The position numbers and the translations under genes were made by a program. The notes below the pieces were generated by a model. That model had not been told where the DNA came from and did no database searches. It saw only the letters and a list, made by a program, of their open reading frames with translations. Below are positions 1 through 8,100 of a stretch of 64,000 nt of DNA, in pieces (the first letter of the stretch is position 1; the number at the start of each line of letters is the position of its first letter). This DNA comes from Micromonospora sp. BL4 (GTDB lineage: Bacteria; Actinomycetota; Actinomycetes; Mycobacteriales; Micromonosporaceae): assembly GCF_003667505.1 (NCBI RefSeq), contig NZ_RCVJ01000147.1, positions 1-64,000 on the forward strand. Direction: 5' to 3'.

Positions 1-585
1 GCCGCCGCGGGGCGGGTCCAGCAGGCGGGGGTGCGGGTCGGGGTGGTCCAGCCGGGTCCACGGGTACTTCAGCATCGCCGCGCGGACCGCGGCGGTCAGG
101 TCCAGCCCGGTGGTGGCCGCGCCCCGGATCTCGGTGCTGGTGACGATCCGGTACGACTGGGCGTTGCCCTCGAAGCCGTCGCTGAGGCCGAGGCGCTGCC
201 GGGCCAGCCGGTCCAGCACCCGCTCCCCCAGGTGCCCGAACGGCGGGTGGCCCAGGTCGTGGGCGAGCGCCGCGGCCTCCACGACGTCCGGGTCGCAGCC
301 GCCGAGCTTGTCCAGCACGTCACGCCACCGCTCGTCGGCCGTCAGCCGCTCGGCGATCGCCCGGGCCACCTGGGCGACCTTCAGGCTGTGGGTGAGCCGG
401 TTGTGCACCAGCAGGCCGGAGCCGACCGGGCTGATCACCTGGGTGACGCCTCCGAGCCGGGCGAAGAACGGCGAGCCGACGATCCGGTCCCGGTCGGCGC
501 GGAACGGGTTGGCCGTGAGGTCGCCGAGGGCCCGGGCGCTGCCGCCGAAGAGCCGCCGGGCGCGCGGCTCCGCAGCTGTTTCCAT
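1..585 (-). CDS. dgt: Deoxyguanosinetriphosphate triphosphohydrolase-like protein (dGTPase), C-terminus cut off by window edge
   Basis: HD-superfamily enzyme expected to hydrolyse dGTP or other dNTPs to nucleoside and triphosphate, controlling cytosolic dNTP pools. Read on the minus strand, an ATG at 583-585 opens 195 codons that run off the left edge. Visible HD signature: [10 protein letters not shown] (residues 61-70, metal ligand His66) and [11 protein letters not shown] (108-118, His109-Asp110), followed by EGNAQSYRI, the usual dGTPase block. The family is about 400-500 aa, so roughly the N-terminal 40% is here. A TAGCGT -10-like box lies 7 nt before the ATG and there is no Shine-Dalgarno, so the mRNA is probably leaderless. 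In many actinomycetes this gene sits beside dnaG; that side is outside the window. Gene identity is clear; substrate range is inferred. Confidence 0.9.
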   Translation of the reverse strand, partial: METAAEPRARRLFGGSARALGDLTANPFRADRDRIVGSPFFARLGGVTQVISPVGSGLLVHNRLTHSLKVAQVARAIAERLTADERWRDVLDKLGGCDPDVVEAAALAHDLGHPPFGHLGERVLDRLARQRLGLSDGFEGNAQSYRIVTSTEIRGAATTGLDLTAAVRAAMLKYPWTRLDHPDPHPRLLDPPRGG

Positions 586-592
586 GATCGCC

Positions 593-598
593 ACGCTA
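593..598 (-). promoter_or_regulatory. Putative -10 box of the dGTPase gene (leaderless start)
   Basis: TAGCGT on the minus strand, with 7 nt between it and the ATG. A transcript starting about 7 nt downstream of a -10 element would begin at the start codon itself. No convincing -35 hexamer was seen. The same geometry recurs at several genes in this window. Confidence 0.45.
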
Positions 599-727
599 GC
601 GCAGGCGCGGCGGGGCCGCCGCCGGGTCACCCCGGCCGGGCGCGGCGACAACGGCCGGGACCGCCCGGCACAATGCAGGCGGTACCCGCTCTTTGAAGGC
701 GGATCGAGTCGAAGGCGGATCGAGATC

Positions 728-3292
728 GTGACCCAGTCTGTTCATCAGCGGATCGCCGACGAGCTCGGCGTGGCCGAGCGTCAGGTGCGGGCGGCCGTGG
801 AGCTGCTCGACGGCGGCGCCACCGTGCCGTTCATCGCCCGCTACCGCAAGGAGGCCACCGGCCTGCTCGACGACACCCAGCTGCGCACCCTGGAGGAGCG
901 GCTGCGCTACCTGCGCGAGCTGGACGAGCGGCGGGCCGCGGTCCTGGAGTCGATCCGCGGCCAGGGCAAGCTGGACGAGGCCCTGGAAGCGCAGATCATG
1001 GCCGCCGACTCGAAGTCCCGGCTGGAGGACATCTACCTGCCGTACAAGCCGAAGCGGCGGACCCGGGCGCAGATCGCCCGCGAGGCCGGGCTGGCGCCGT
1101 TGGCCGAGACGCTGCTGGCCGACCCCACCCAGGACCCGCGGGCCACCGCCGCCGGGTTCGTCGACGCGGAGAAGGGCGTCGCCGACGCCGCCGCCGCGCT
1201 GGAGGGCGCGCGGGCGATCCTGATCGAGACCTTCGCGGAGGACGCCGACCTGATCGGCACGCTGCGCGAGCAGATGTGGTCGCGGGGCCGGCTGGTGTCC
1301 CGGGTACGCGAGGGGCAGGAGACGGCCGGCGCCAAGTTCGCCGACTACTTCGACTTCTCCGAGCCGTACCCGAAGCTGCCCTCGCACCGGATCCTGGCCA
1401 TGTTCCGGGGCGAGAAGGAGGGCGTGCTCGACCTGACCATGGAGCCGGAGGAGGCCGGCGAGGCGGACGCCGCGCCGACCGGCCCGAGCCGGTACGAGGC
1501 GGTGATCGCCGGCCGGTTCGGTGTGTCCGACGCCGGCCGCCCGGCCGACCGCTGGCTCGCCGACACGGTCCGCTGGGCGTGGCGCACCCGGATCCTCATC
1601 CACCTCGGCGCGGACCTGCGGATGCGGCTGTGGCAGGCCGCCGAGGAGGAGGCGGTACGCGTCTTCGCCATGAACCTGCGGGACCTGCTGCTCGCCGCGC
1701 CCGCCGGCACCCGCCCAACGATGGGGCTGGACCCGGGCCTGCGTACCGGCGTCAAGGTGGCCGTGGTGGACGCCACCGGCAAGGTGGTCGCCACCGACAC
1801 CATCTACCCGCACGAGCCGCGCCGGCAGTGGGACGCGTCGATCGAGACCCTCGCCCGGCTGGCCGGCGCGCACGGCGTCGAGCTGGTGGCGATCGGCAAC
1901 GGCACCGCCTCCCGGGAGACCGACAAGCTGGCCGGTGACCTGATCAAGAGGCACCCGCAGCTCAACCTGACGAAGGTGGTGGTCTCCGAGGCCGGCGCGT
2001 CGGTCTACTCGGCCTCCGCGTACGCCTCCCAGGAGCTGCCCGGGATGGACGTGTCGCTGCGCGGCGCGGTGTCCATCGCCCGCCGGCTCCAGGACCCGCT
2101 CGCCGAGCTGGTCAAGATCGACCCACGGTCGATCGGGGTGGGCCAGTACCAGCACGACCTGTCCGAGGTGAAGCTGTCCCGGTCGCTGGACGCGGTCGTG
2201 GAGGACTGCGTCAACGCGGTCGGGGTGGACGTCAACACCGCCTCCGCGCCACTGCTGACCCGGGTCTCCGGCATCGGCGCGGGGCTGGCCGAGAACATCG
2301 TGCTGCACCGCGACGCCAACGGGCCGTTCCGGTCGCGTACCGAGCTGAAGAAGGTGGCCCGGCTCGGGCCCAAGGCGTTCGAGCAGTGCGCCGGCTTCCT
2401 GCGCATCCCCGACGGTGACGACCCGTTGGACTCCTCCAGCGTGCACCCCGAGGCGTACCCGGTGGTGCGCCGGATCCTCTCCAGCACCGGCCAGGACCTG
2501 CGCTCGGTGATCGGTAAGAGTGGGATCCTGCGCGGGCTGCGGGCGACCGACTTCGTCGACGACCGGTTCGGCCTGCCCACCGTCACCGACATCCTCGCCG
2601 AGCTGGAGAAGCCGGGGCGCGACCCTCGGCCGGAGTTCCGCACCGCCACCTTCGTGGAGGGCGTGGAGAAGATCGGCGACCTGACGCCTGGGATGGTGCT
2701 GGAGGGCGTGGTCACCAACGTGGCCGCGTTCGGCGCGTTCGTGGACGTCGGGGTGCACCAGGACGGCCTCGTGCACGTCTCGGCCATGTCCCGGACCTTC
2801 GTGAAGGACCCCCGCGAGGTGGTCAAGTCCGGCGACGTGGTCAAGGTCCGGGTGCTCGACGTTGACGTACCCCGCAAGCGGATCTCGCTGACCCTACGCC
2901 TCGACGACGAGCCGGGCGCAGCGCCCGACGGCGCACGGGACGGGCAGGGTGCCCGCCCCGGCCGGACCGGTCAGGACGGACGAGGCGGCCCGGCCCAGCG
3001 CGGTTCGCAGGGCGGACGCGGGGGCCCCGAGCAGCGCGGTTCGCAGGGCGGACGCGGCGGCCCCGACCAGCGCGGTTCGCAGGGCGGACGCGGCGGCCCC
3101 GACCAGCGCGGTTCCCAGGGCGGACGCGGCGGCCCCGACCAGCGCGGTTCCCAGGGCGGACGCGGCGGCCCCGACCAGCGCGGTTCGCAGGCCGGACGCG
3201 GCGGTCAGCAGCGGCAGGGGCGGGGCGGCGGCGCGCCCGCGCCGGCCAACGACGCGATGGCCGAGGCGCTGCGCCGCGCTGGACTGGCCTGA
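728..3292 (+). CDS. tex: Tex family RNA-binding transcription accessory protein
   Basis: Cytosolic nucleic-acid-binding protein of the Tex/Spt6-core family, thought to act with RNA polymerase or in RNA metabolism. Chosen start is GTG 728 ([14 protein letters not shown]), which matches the family N-terminus; the open frame upstream is non-coding extension. 854 aa. N-terminal helical Tex domain includes [15 protein letters not shown] and [15 protein letters not shown] YqgF/RNase H-like domain begins near residue 330 ([17 protein letters not shown]), helix-hairpin-helix motifs lie near 510 ([13 protein letters not shown]), and the S1 RNA-binding domain is about 652-725 ([20 protein letters not shown]). 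Typical family length is near 770-780; the excess is a Gly/Arg/Gln-rich tail with six 12-residue repeats (residues about 752-823), likely disordered and RNA-binding like RGG tails. A CACAAT hexamer near 670 is a possible -10. Followed by a hairpin at 3325-3369. Confidence 0.95.
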   Translation: MTQSVHQRIADELGVAERQVRAAVELLDGGATVPFIARYRKEATGLLDDTQLRTLEERLRYLRELDERRAAVLESIRGQGKLDEALEAQIMAADSKSRLEDIYLPYKPKRRTRAQIAREAGLAPLAETLLADPTQDPRATAAGFVDAEKGVADAAAALEGARAILIETFAEDADLIGTLREQMWSRGRLVSRVREGQETAGAKFADYFDFSEPYPKLPSHRILAMFRGEKEGVLDLTMEPEEAGEADAAPTGPSRYEAVIAGRFGVSDAGRPADRWLADTVRWAWRTRILIHLGADLRMRLWQAAEEEAVRVFAMNLRDLLLAAPAGTRPTMGLDPGLRTGVKVAVVDATGKVVATDTIYPHEPRRQWDASIETLARLAGAHGVELVAIGNGTASRETDKLAGDLIKRHPQLNLTKVVVSEAGASVYSASAYASQELPGMDVSLRGAVSIARRLQDPLAELVKIDPRSIGVGQYQHDLSEVKLSRSLDAVVEDCVNAVGVDVNTASAPLLTRVSGIGAGLAENIVLHRDANGPFRSRTELKKVARLGPKAFEQCAGFLRIPDGDDPLDSSSVHPEAYPVVRRILSSTGQDLRSVIGKSGILRGLRATDFVDDRFGLPTVTDILAELEKPGRDPRPEFRTATFVEGVEKIGDLTPGMVLEGVVTNVAAFGAFVDVGVHQDGLVHVSAMSRTFVKDPREVVKSGDVVKVRVLDVDVPRKRISLTLRLDDEPGAAPDGARDGQGARPGRTGQDGRGGPAQRGSQGGRGGPEQRGSQGGRGGPDQRGSQGGRGGPDQRGSQGGRGGPDQRGSQGGRGGPDQRGSQAGRGGQQRQGRGGGAPAPANDAMAEALRRAGLA
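2981..3196 (+). repeat. Six in-frame 36-bp tandem repeats in the tex tail
   Basis: Six contiguous 36-bp units encode RGG-P-(A/E/D)-QRGSQ-(G/A)-G. Units 3-6 all carry Asp at the variable position and are almost identical in DNA, so they probably expanded recently by slippage or unequal recombination. The repeat leaves several other frames open on both strands, which explains spurious antisense ORFs here. Confidence 0.95.
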
Positions 3293-3324
3293 CCAACCAG
3301 GCGCGGCGACACGCCCACCGCGAC

Positions 3325-3369
3325 GCCGTCCGGGATGCCCGCCAGGTTTAGGCGGCCATCCCGGACGGC
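3325..3369 (+). terminator. Hairpin downstream of tex, probable terminator
   Basis: Arms GCCGTCCGGGATG (3325-3337) and CATCCCGGACGGC (3357-3369) pair perfectly over 13 bp. After one mismatch the stem continues with CCGCC/GGCGG around an AGGTTTA loop. It starts 32 nt after the tex stop codon. There is no U-tract, as is usual for actinomycete terminators. Confidence 0.65.
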
Positions 3370-3463
3370 AGACACCGTGCCACCCGCGGTGACCGCCCGG
3401 CCATTCCCTCACCCGAATGCTGTCGAGCTGCCCCATGAGACAGGCCCGCCAGGGGCCCGACGT

Positions 3464-3516
3464 GCAGATCTTGGACAGTTTCCGTCAGGTCGGAACGGAA
3501 ACTGTCCAAGATCTGC
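3464..3516. repeat. Perfect 22-bp inverted repeat with 9-nt loop in a gene-free region
   Basis: Arm 3464-3485 (GCAGATCTTGGACAGTTTCC plus GT) is the exact reverse complement of 3495-3516; the loop is CAGGTCGGA. The sequence is less GC-rich than its surroundings and is not followed by a U-tract. A degenerate third piece (GAAGATCTGGGGCAGGTCAGG) follows at about 3536-3556. It lies in the 517-bp stretch 3293-3809 between tex and the phosphotransferase, where apart from the tex terminator hairpin I see no gene. It could be a terminator, a protein-binding palindrome or a copy of a dispersed palindromic element. Confidence 0.85.
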
Positions 3517-3809
3517 GGTCGCTCGCAGCGCGCTTGAAGATCTGGGGCAGGTCAGGACGGGCTTCGGGACCTGGGCGGCCAGCGAACGAGGTCAGGTGGA
3601 GATCGGGCCCGCGTTGGGGTGAGGCCGCCGCCCGCGGTCAGGCGGCTGAGGGTCGGGCCGCCACAGGCGGGGATCGCCTGGAGAGGGGCCAGCCCGAATT
3701 GAAAGCGCCGGGACACGAGCGTCTGAGGCGGGAGCGCGGGGCGCGGGCGCGCGACGCGGGCGCGGAAATCGGATCGCCTGGCAGTGGGGTTCGGGGTGAT
3801 GATCTCGTG

Positions 3810-4700
3810 GTGAGGATGCATACCGACCAGGTCGACGTCACCGCGGACGTGGTCGCCGCGTTGGTGGCCGAGCAGTTTCCCGAGTGGCGGGCCCTTCCGG
3901 TCCGCCCGCTCCCGTCGTCCGGCACGGTGAACGCCCTCTTCCGGCTCGGCCCGGAGGTCGTCCTGCGGTTCCCACTGCAGCCCACCGCGGACCCCGAGTT
4001 GCGTGCCGAGCTGCGGCAGGAGCAGGAGTACGCGCGGCTGCTCGCCGCGCACCTGCCGATCGCGGTGCCCGAACCGCTCGGCCTCGGCGAGTCGGGCGAG
4101 GGGTATCCCGGGCCGTGGACGGCGTACCGCTGGATCCCCGGCGAGCCGGCGCGGCCCGACCGGATCGACGACCTGGACGCCTTCGCCCGCGACCTGGCCG
4201 GCGTCGTCGCCGCGCTGCACGGCGTCGACACCGGCGGTCGCGCGTGGCCCGGGTTCGGCCGAGGCGGTCCGTTGGCCGCCCAGGACGCCGGCGTGCGGTC
4301 GTCCCTCGCCGACAGCACCCAGCTGACCGACACCGCCCGGCTCGCGGCCGTGTGGGACCGCTGCCGGGAGGCTCCCCGGCGCGACGATCGCGACGTGTGG
4401 ATCCACGCTGACCTGATGCCGGGCAACCTGCTGGTTCGCGGCGGCCGGCTGGCCGCGGTCATCGACCTCGGCACGGTCGGCGTCGGCGATCCGGCGGTGG
4501 ACCTGATGCCCGCGTGGAACCTGCTCGACGCCGGGTCGCGGGAGACGTACCGGCGGGCGCTCGGCGTGGACGACGCCAGGTGGGAGCGGGGGCGCGGCTG
4601 GGCCCTGATGCAGGCGATCAACGCGCTGCCGTACTACGTCGAGACCAACCCGGTGATGGCCGACATCGCCCGGCACACCCTGCGGGCCGTACTCGACTGA
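3810..4700 (+). CDS. Aminoglycoside phosphotransferase (APH) family kinase-like protein
   Basis: Predicted ATP- or GTP-dependent small-molecule kinase with the APH/choline-kinase fold; the substrate cannot be told from sequence. About 296 aa from GTG 3810 (VRMHTDQVDVTADVV); ATG 3816 is an equally possible start. Visible elements: the nucleotide-binding N-lobe (PLPSSGTVNALFRLG, then VVLRFPLQP), the catalytic Brenner motif HADLMPGN (His199, Asp201, Asn206) and the metal-binding AAVIDLGTVGVGDP (Asp219) with DLMPAWNLL. Many Micromonosporaceae carry close relatives annotated as phosphotransferases with no shown role in resistance. It stands alone: hairpins separate it from tex, and the next gene starts 34 nt downstream with its own -10-like box. 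Confidence 0.85.
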   Translation: MRMHTDQVDVTADVVAALVAEQFPEWRALPVRPLPSSGTVNALFRLGPEVVLRFPLQPTADPELRAELRQEQEYARLLAAHLPIAVPEPLGLGESGEGYPGPWTAYRWIPGEPARPDRIDDLDAFARDLAGVVAALHGVDTGGRAWPGFGRGGPLAAQDAGVRSSLADSTQLTDTARLAAVWDRCREAPRRDDRDVWIHADLMPGNLLVRGGRLAAVIDLGTVGVGDPAVDLMPAWNLLDAGSRETYRRALGVDDARWERGRGWALMQAINALPYYVETNPVMADIARHTLRAVLD

Positions 4701-4721
4701 GCCGCGACGCGCTCGCGGGCG

Positions 4722-4727
4722 TACCGT
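4722..4727 (+). promoter_or_regulatory. Putative -10 box, leaderless start of the 4735 gene
   Basis: TACCGT ends 7 nt before GTG 4735 and no Shine-Dalgarno is present in the gap. It has the same spacing as other leaderless-type starts in the window. Confidence 0.35.
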
Positions 4728-4734
4728 CGGCGTC

Positions 4735-5202
4735 GTGAGTGAGCGGGACGGCCGGGAGTGGCGGGAGCGGCAGCGACAGGCGGTGCGGGCGCACGCCGAC
4801 GCGGACGCGCGGCGGCGGGCCGCCGAGCAGGCCGAGGCGGCCAAGCTGGTGGCCTGGTTCGTGGCCGAGGCGACCCGGCGAGGGCTGCCCACCACCCGGC
4901 TGGTCGCCCGGGGCTACGACGGGCGCGGCCGCTACCGGACCCGGCTGACCGGCTGGTACGTCGACCGGGCCGAAACCCGGGCGGTGGACGTGGCCGGCCG
5001 GTTCCACCTGCTGACGGTGCCGGGCGGCGTGCGGGCGCGGCTGTTCGGCGTCGATCCGCAACCCAGCCCGGCGCCGTTGATCGTCGGGGCGGGGGGCCGC
5101 GACGGCGAGTCGATCCCGTTGCGAACGTTGCTCAACCGGCTGCTGGACGACGGGACCGGCGGGCCAGGTTCCACCACCACAGCTGCTGCACCGCGAGGGT
5201 GA
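4735..5202 (+). CDS. Conserved hypothetical protein, coiled N-terminus
   Basis: 155 aa from GTG 4735 (VSERDGREWRERQRQ). The first 45 residues are strongly charged and Ala/Arg/Glu-rich and should form a helix (RAHADADARRRAAEQAEAAK). A compact middle follows (GYDGRGRYRTRLTGWYVDR, then AVDVAGRFHLLTVPGGV) and looks like a small beta domain. The tail is Thr/Ala-rich (GSTTTAAAPRG) and overlaps, tail to tail, the last 71 bp of the DUF389-like gene on the other strand. I recognise no catalytic motif or named family; actinomycete genomes carry similar short proteins annotated hypothetical. Coding is supported by the start geometry and GC-biased third positions. Confidence 0.6.
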   Translation: MSERDGREWRERQRQAVRAHADADARRRAAEQAEAAKLVAWFVAEATRRGLPTTRLVARGYDGRGRYRTRLTGWYVDRAETRAVDVAGRFHLLTVPGGVRARLFGVDPQPSPAPLIVGAGGRDGESIPLRTLLNRLLDDGTGGPGSTTTAAAPRG

Positions 5203-5404
5203 GCAGCCCGGCCAGGACGATCGCGCAGAGGTTGATCACCAGCTGAAGGGCTGACCCGGCCGCCTCGTCCCACACCCCGTAGGCGGCGGCGACCGCAACG
5301 TTCGCCGCGGCCGGCACCGCGGTCATCAAGATCAGGCTGCCCAACTTCGCGGGCAGATTCGGCAGCGTACGCACACCGAATGCAGGTAAAGGTCGTTTGT
5401 CCAT
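5132..5404 (-). CDS. DUF389-type membrane protein, C-terminal portion only
   Basis: 90 aa from ATG 5402-5404 (MDKRPLPAFGVRTLPNL). Two hydrophobic segments, about residues 22-42 (LGSLILMTAVPAAANVAVAA) and 52-72 (ALQLVINLCAIVLAGLLTLA), with GVWDEA between them, match the last two transmembrane helices of DUF389 proteins. Those are normally 300 aa or more, so this is a C-terminal fragment. A strong AGGAGG Shine-Dalgarno precedes the ATG, so it may still be translated as a two-helix protein. The ribosome site is partly folded in a short hairpin (5405-5420). The 3' end overlaps the convergent 4735 gene by 71 bp. It marks the left edge of the polysaccharide locus, so truncation may date from the arrival of that locus; that link is inference. 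Confidence 0.6.
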   Translation of the reverse strand: MDKRPLPAFGVRTLPNLPAKLGSLILMTAVPAAANVAVAAAYGVWDEAAGSALQLVINLCAIVLAGLLTLAVQQLWWWNLARRSRRPAAG

Positions 5405-5420
5405 AGGAGCGACCTCCTAC
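5405..5420 (-). promoter_or_regulatory. Hairpin covering the Shine-Dalgarno of the DUF389-like gene
   Basis: TAGGAG, GTCG, CTCCTA on the minus strand forms a 6-bp stem and 4-nt loop that includes the AGGAG ribosome site immediately before the ATG. It could limit translation, or it could be chance in a purine-rich site. Confidence 0.35.
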
Positions 5421-5579
5421 AATTGATTTATCCCCTTATGACCGGTTCAATCCGAAGGCTCAAGTGGTGAATCTCCTACGCATTCACGGTGACTCTCAGC
5501 ATCCATCCGGTCGCATGGCGTCAAAACAGGCAGCTGTCGGTGCGATGCACGCCTGCCGCATCCCGTTCGGAAGCACGCC

Positions 5580-6617
5580 ATGCTGAGCCTTCCGCTCGCA
5601 AGTGGAATCCTGCTCGCGCTCGTCGTTGGCGCCCTGCTGCAGCCACTGATCCTTCGACTGCTGACAGCCGCCGCAGTTCTCGACATACCTTCGGAACGGT
5701 CCTCACACAGCACACCGATCCCCCGCGGCGGCGGCGTCGCGGTTGCGGCGGCGGCCGGGATCGCACTTCTCCTGAACGAGCACGCACGGTCGATCGCCGT
5801 GCCGCTGCTGTTCTTCGCAGCGATCGGGCTTCTGGAGGACGTCCGGGGAACCCCCGTCCGGCTCCGACTGCTTCTGCAGTCGCTCGCTGGCGTGGCCACG
5901 GGCCTGGCGCTGGTGCCCGGCGGGCAGTCGTCGTACATCCGTCTCGCCCTGGTTCTCGCCCTGGCGGCGTGGCTGACCGCGTACGTGAACGCTTTCAACT
6001 TCATGGACGGCGTCAACGGCATCTCCGCCGTACACGCGATCCTCGGCGGCGCGGTGTATGCCGTGCTCGGAGTGCTGGAAGACCTTCCGCTGCTGACCGC
6101 GGCCGGCAGTCTGATCGCCGCCGCATCCCTGACATTCCTCCCATGGAACGCCTGGGTCGCCAGAATCTTCCTCGGTGATGTCGGGTCGTACGCCCTCGGC
6201 GCCGCGCTCGGCGCGATCGCCGCGTACGCGATCGTGCGCGGCACCCCGCCGGAGGCAGCCGTTGCACCACTCGCCCTCTACCTCGCCGACACAGGCTGGA
6301 CGCTGCTGTGCCGCATCCGTAAAGGCGAAGCCTGGTATCGCCCACACCGGAACCATGCCTACCAGCGGCTGACCGACGGCGGTTGGTCACATCAGCGGGT
6401 CACCGTGACGACCGCCGTCGTCGCGGTGGTCGTGGCTGGCTGTCTGGTGGCGGCGTCCGCCAGCGTGCCACTCGCCCGTGCCGCACTCGATGCCACGGCC
6501 CTCGCCATCCTCGCCGCATATCTCGCTGCCCCCGGGTGGCTCACCGCTCGCCGGCCCCGGCCCCTGCCAGAAGGAAGGACGATCCATGCCAGAACTGTCA
6601 ACCCCACGAGCCGGTGA
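5580..6617 (+). CDS. Polyprenyl-phosphate N-acetylhexosamine-1-phosphate transferase, WecA/MraY family
   Basis: Integral membrane glycosyltransferase (GT4-fold MraY/WecA family) that should start lipid-linked oligosaccharide synthesis by moving a HexNAc-1-phosphate (usually GlcNAc-1-P) from its UDP donor to undecaprenyl- or decaprenyl-phosphate. 345 aa, start ATG 5580. About 10-11 hydrophobic helices. Family motifs: substrate loop RSSHSTPIPRGGG (about 40-52), Asp motif GLLEDVRGTP, NAFNFMDGVNGI (137-148), RIFLGDVGS (about 196-204) and the HRNHAYQRL block near 257, equivalent to the HHH/H-loop of WecA. It overlaps the next gene by 32 bp, so the two are co-translated. It begins the Wzx/Wzy-type locus and is the likely priming enzyme. 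Some actinobacterial relatives act in arabinogalactan linker synthesis; context favours the polysaccharide here. Confidence 0.88.
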   Translation: MLSLPLASGILLALVVGALLQPLILRLLTAAAVLDIPSERSSHSTPIPRGGGVAVAAAAGIALLLNEHARSIAVPLLFFAAIGLLEDVRGTPVRLRLLLQSLAGVATGLALVPGGQSSYIRLALVLALAAWLTAYVNAFNFMDGVNGISAVHAILGGAVYAVLGVLEDLPLLTAAGSLIAAASLTFLPWNAWVARIFLGDVGSYALGAALGAIAAYAIVRGTPPEAAVAPLALYLADTGWTLLCRIRKGEAWYRPHRNHAYQRLTDGGWSHQRVTVTTAVVAVVVAGCLVAASASVPLARAALDATALAILAAYLAAPGWLTARRPRPLPEGRTIHARTVNPTSR

Positions 6618-7710
6618 CCTGGCCGGGTCGGGCACTGCGTCGATCAAGAAGATCGCAGTGCTCGGCAGCAGCGGCTTCGTCGGCCGAGCGGTCGTCGCCG
6701 AACTGGATGGCCGGGGAGTCGAGGTCCAGCCCGTCGCCGCACCGCGCGTTTCGTGGCCGCTCGCCCAGGCGCTCCAAGCCGAGGCGGTGCCTGCGGACCT
6801 CTACGAAGAGGTTGTCGATGAACTCGCCCAACAACTCGACGGCGCGCAAGTCGTGATCAATACGGCAGGGTTGCCGGACGGGTCCGCCCCGAACAGTGCC
6901 GGGCTGTACGGGGCAAACGCACTGCTGCCGACCCTGGTTGCCCGAGCCAGCGCTCGCGTCGACGCGAAGCGGCTGGTTCACGTCAGTTCTGCCGCAGCTC
7001 AGGGACCGATGGCACTCGACGAGACCGCACGGACGATGCCCTTCTCTCCGTACTCACGCTCCAAGGCGATCGGCGAGCGCCTGCTTCAGCGCGAGGACTG
7101 CATCGAAACGGTCATCTACCGGGCGACCTGGGTCCACGACGTGGATCGGCCGAACACCAGAGCGCTCATCCGGCTGGCACAGTCCCGTATGAGCTGCGTC
7201 GCCGGGGACGGCACCGCGCCGACGCCCCAGGTCCTCATCGACGATGTCGTCGCGTCGATCGTCCATCTCGGACTCGTCAGCGGACCAGTTCCGCCCATCG
7301 CGCTTCAACCCTCCAACGGCATGACGACCGGGCTCCTGCTCCGCCTCCTCGGCGGGCGCGAGCCACTGCACCTTTCACCCCGGCTGGCTTGGTACGCGAC
7401 GCGTTGCATCACCACATACGGGAGAACGAGCCTGCAGGCCAATGCGCATGCGCGTCGGGTGGACATGCTCCTGTTCGGCAAGCGCCAGACGCCAGGCTGG
7501 CTCGCCGACCAGGGGCTGGCGCCCACGCTGCGCCCCGAGGCATGGGAGCGGCTGAGAACGGCGGGCACCCGGCTGGCGCCCACATCGCCACCGGGCGTCG
7601 ACGCCGTCACGCGACCGAGAACGGGCGATTCAACATCGCGCGACACAAGCGGATCGCCGTCTGGACGATCCTGCCGAGCGGACGAAGCCACCAGGCATCT
7701 GACGAAGTAG
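6586..7710 (+). CDS. NAD(P)-dependent epimerase/dehydratase family protein (extended SDR)
   Basis: 374 aa from ATG 6586, preceded by AAGGAAGG. Rossmann start IAVLGSSGFVG (residues 23-33), then HVSSAAAQGP, active-site YSRSK (Tyr156, Lys160) and PQVLIDDVVASIVHLG. It resembles actinobacterial sugar-nucleotide epimerases or reductases of polysaccharide loci; the precise sugar reaction cannot be read. The last 45 residues are Ser/Thr/Arg-rich low complexity and look unlike a folded SDR end (about 320 aa would be normal). The start lies inside the 3' end of the WecA-like gene, indicating coupling. Downstream is a broken reading frame at 7736-7900, so the operon may once have continued with a glycosyltransferase. 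Confidence 0.75.
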   Translation: MPELSTPRAGDLAGSGTASIKKIAVLGSSGFVGRAVVAELDGRGVEVQPVAAPRVSWPLAQALQAEAVPADLYEEVVDELAQQLDGAQVVINTAGLPDGSAPNSAGLYGANALLPTLVARASARVDAKRLVHVSSAAAQGPMALDETARTMPFSPYSRSKAIGERLLQREDCIETVIYRATWVHDVDRPNTRALIRLAQSRMSCVAGDGTAPTPQVLIDDVVASIVHLGLVSGPVPPIALQPSNGMTTGLLLRLLGGREPLHLSPRLAWYATRCITTYGRTSLQANAHARRVDMLLFGKRQTPGWLADQGLAPTLRPEAWERLRTAGTRLAPTSPPGVDAVTRPRTGDSTSRDTSGSPSGRSCRADEATRHLTK

Positions 7711-7735
7711 CTCCGCCCCAACAGAAAGGTTCTCC

Positions 7736-7900
7736 ATGACTCGCCGCGCTGGCTCGTGACGCGGCCGAATTCGTCGACGAGCCCGGTGCCGGATTCGTCG
7801 CTCCTGCTGGCGACGTCTATGCACTCGCCGGCGGGATCCGAGTTGGCGTCGAGAAGCGCCTAGGGCCGGTCGCTCAGTCCCTTCGGCACAACATCCCAAC
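7736..7900 (+). pseudogene. Remnant of a glycosyltransferase-like gene
   Basis: An ATG at 7736 with AAAGG upstream opens only 7 codons. From 7740 a neighbouring frame reads LAALARDAAEFVDEPGAGF, then VAPAGDVYALAGGI, which resembles the C-terminal region of GT4 glycosyltransferases (the E-x-G-A-G-x-V-x-P-x-G-D-x-x-A-L-A motif). I infer that a gene lost most of its body, leaving its start and tail in different frames. The remaining sequence up to 8100 is comparatively AT-rich and shows no gene; it probably holds the promoter of the CapD-like gene. Confidence 0.45.
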
Positions 7901-8100
7901 CTGGCGATTGCCACACGGCTGGTCGGGTGGTCGAGGGCGATCCGATGCAAGGAGAGCCCATCAGGATAACCGGATATTCGTCTCAAATATTCCGAAGACT
8001 CTCAGATCAGCTGGATCACCATGTAACAAGGATATAGAGCACAAAAGCTCCTTCTGCCGGGCGGCGGAAGCAGTGGTAGGACGGGACAGGGAGCCAGTAC

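Noticed and set aside
596..2776. 726-codon open frame antisense to tex
   Set aside because: Mirror of GC-rich codons; no domain, Pro/Arg/Gln/His-rich translation, and tex on the other strand is unmistakable.
2981..3196. Regular 36-bp repeats resembling a CRISPR array
   Set aside because: Repeats are directly adjacent with no spacers and are in frame within tex; no cas genes nearby.
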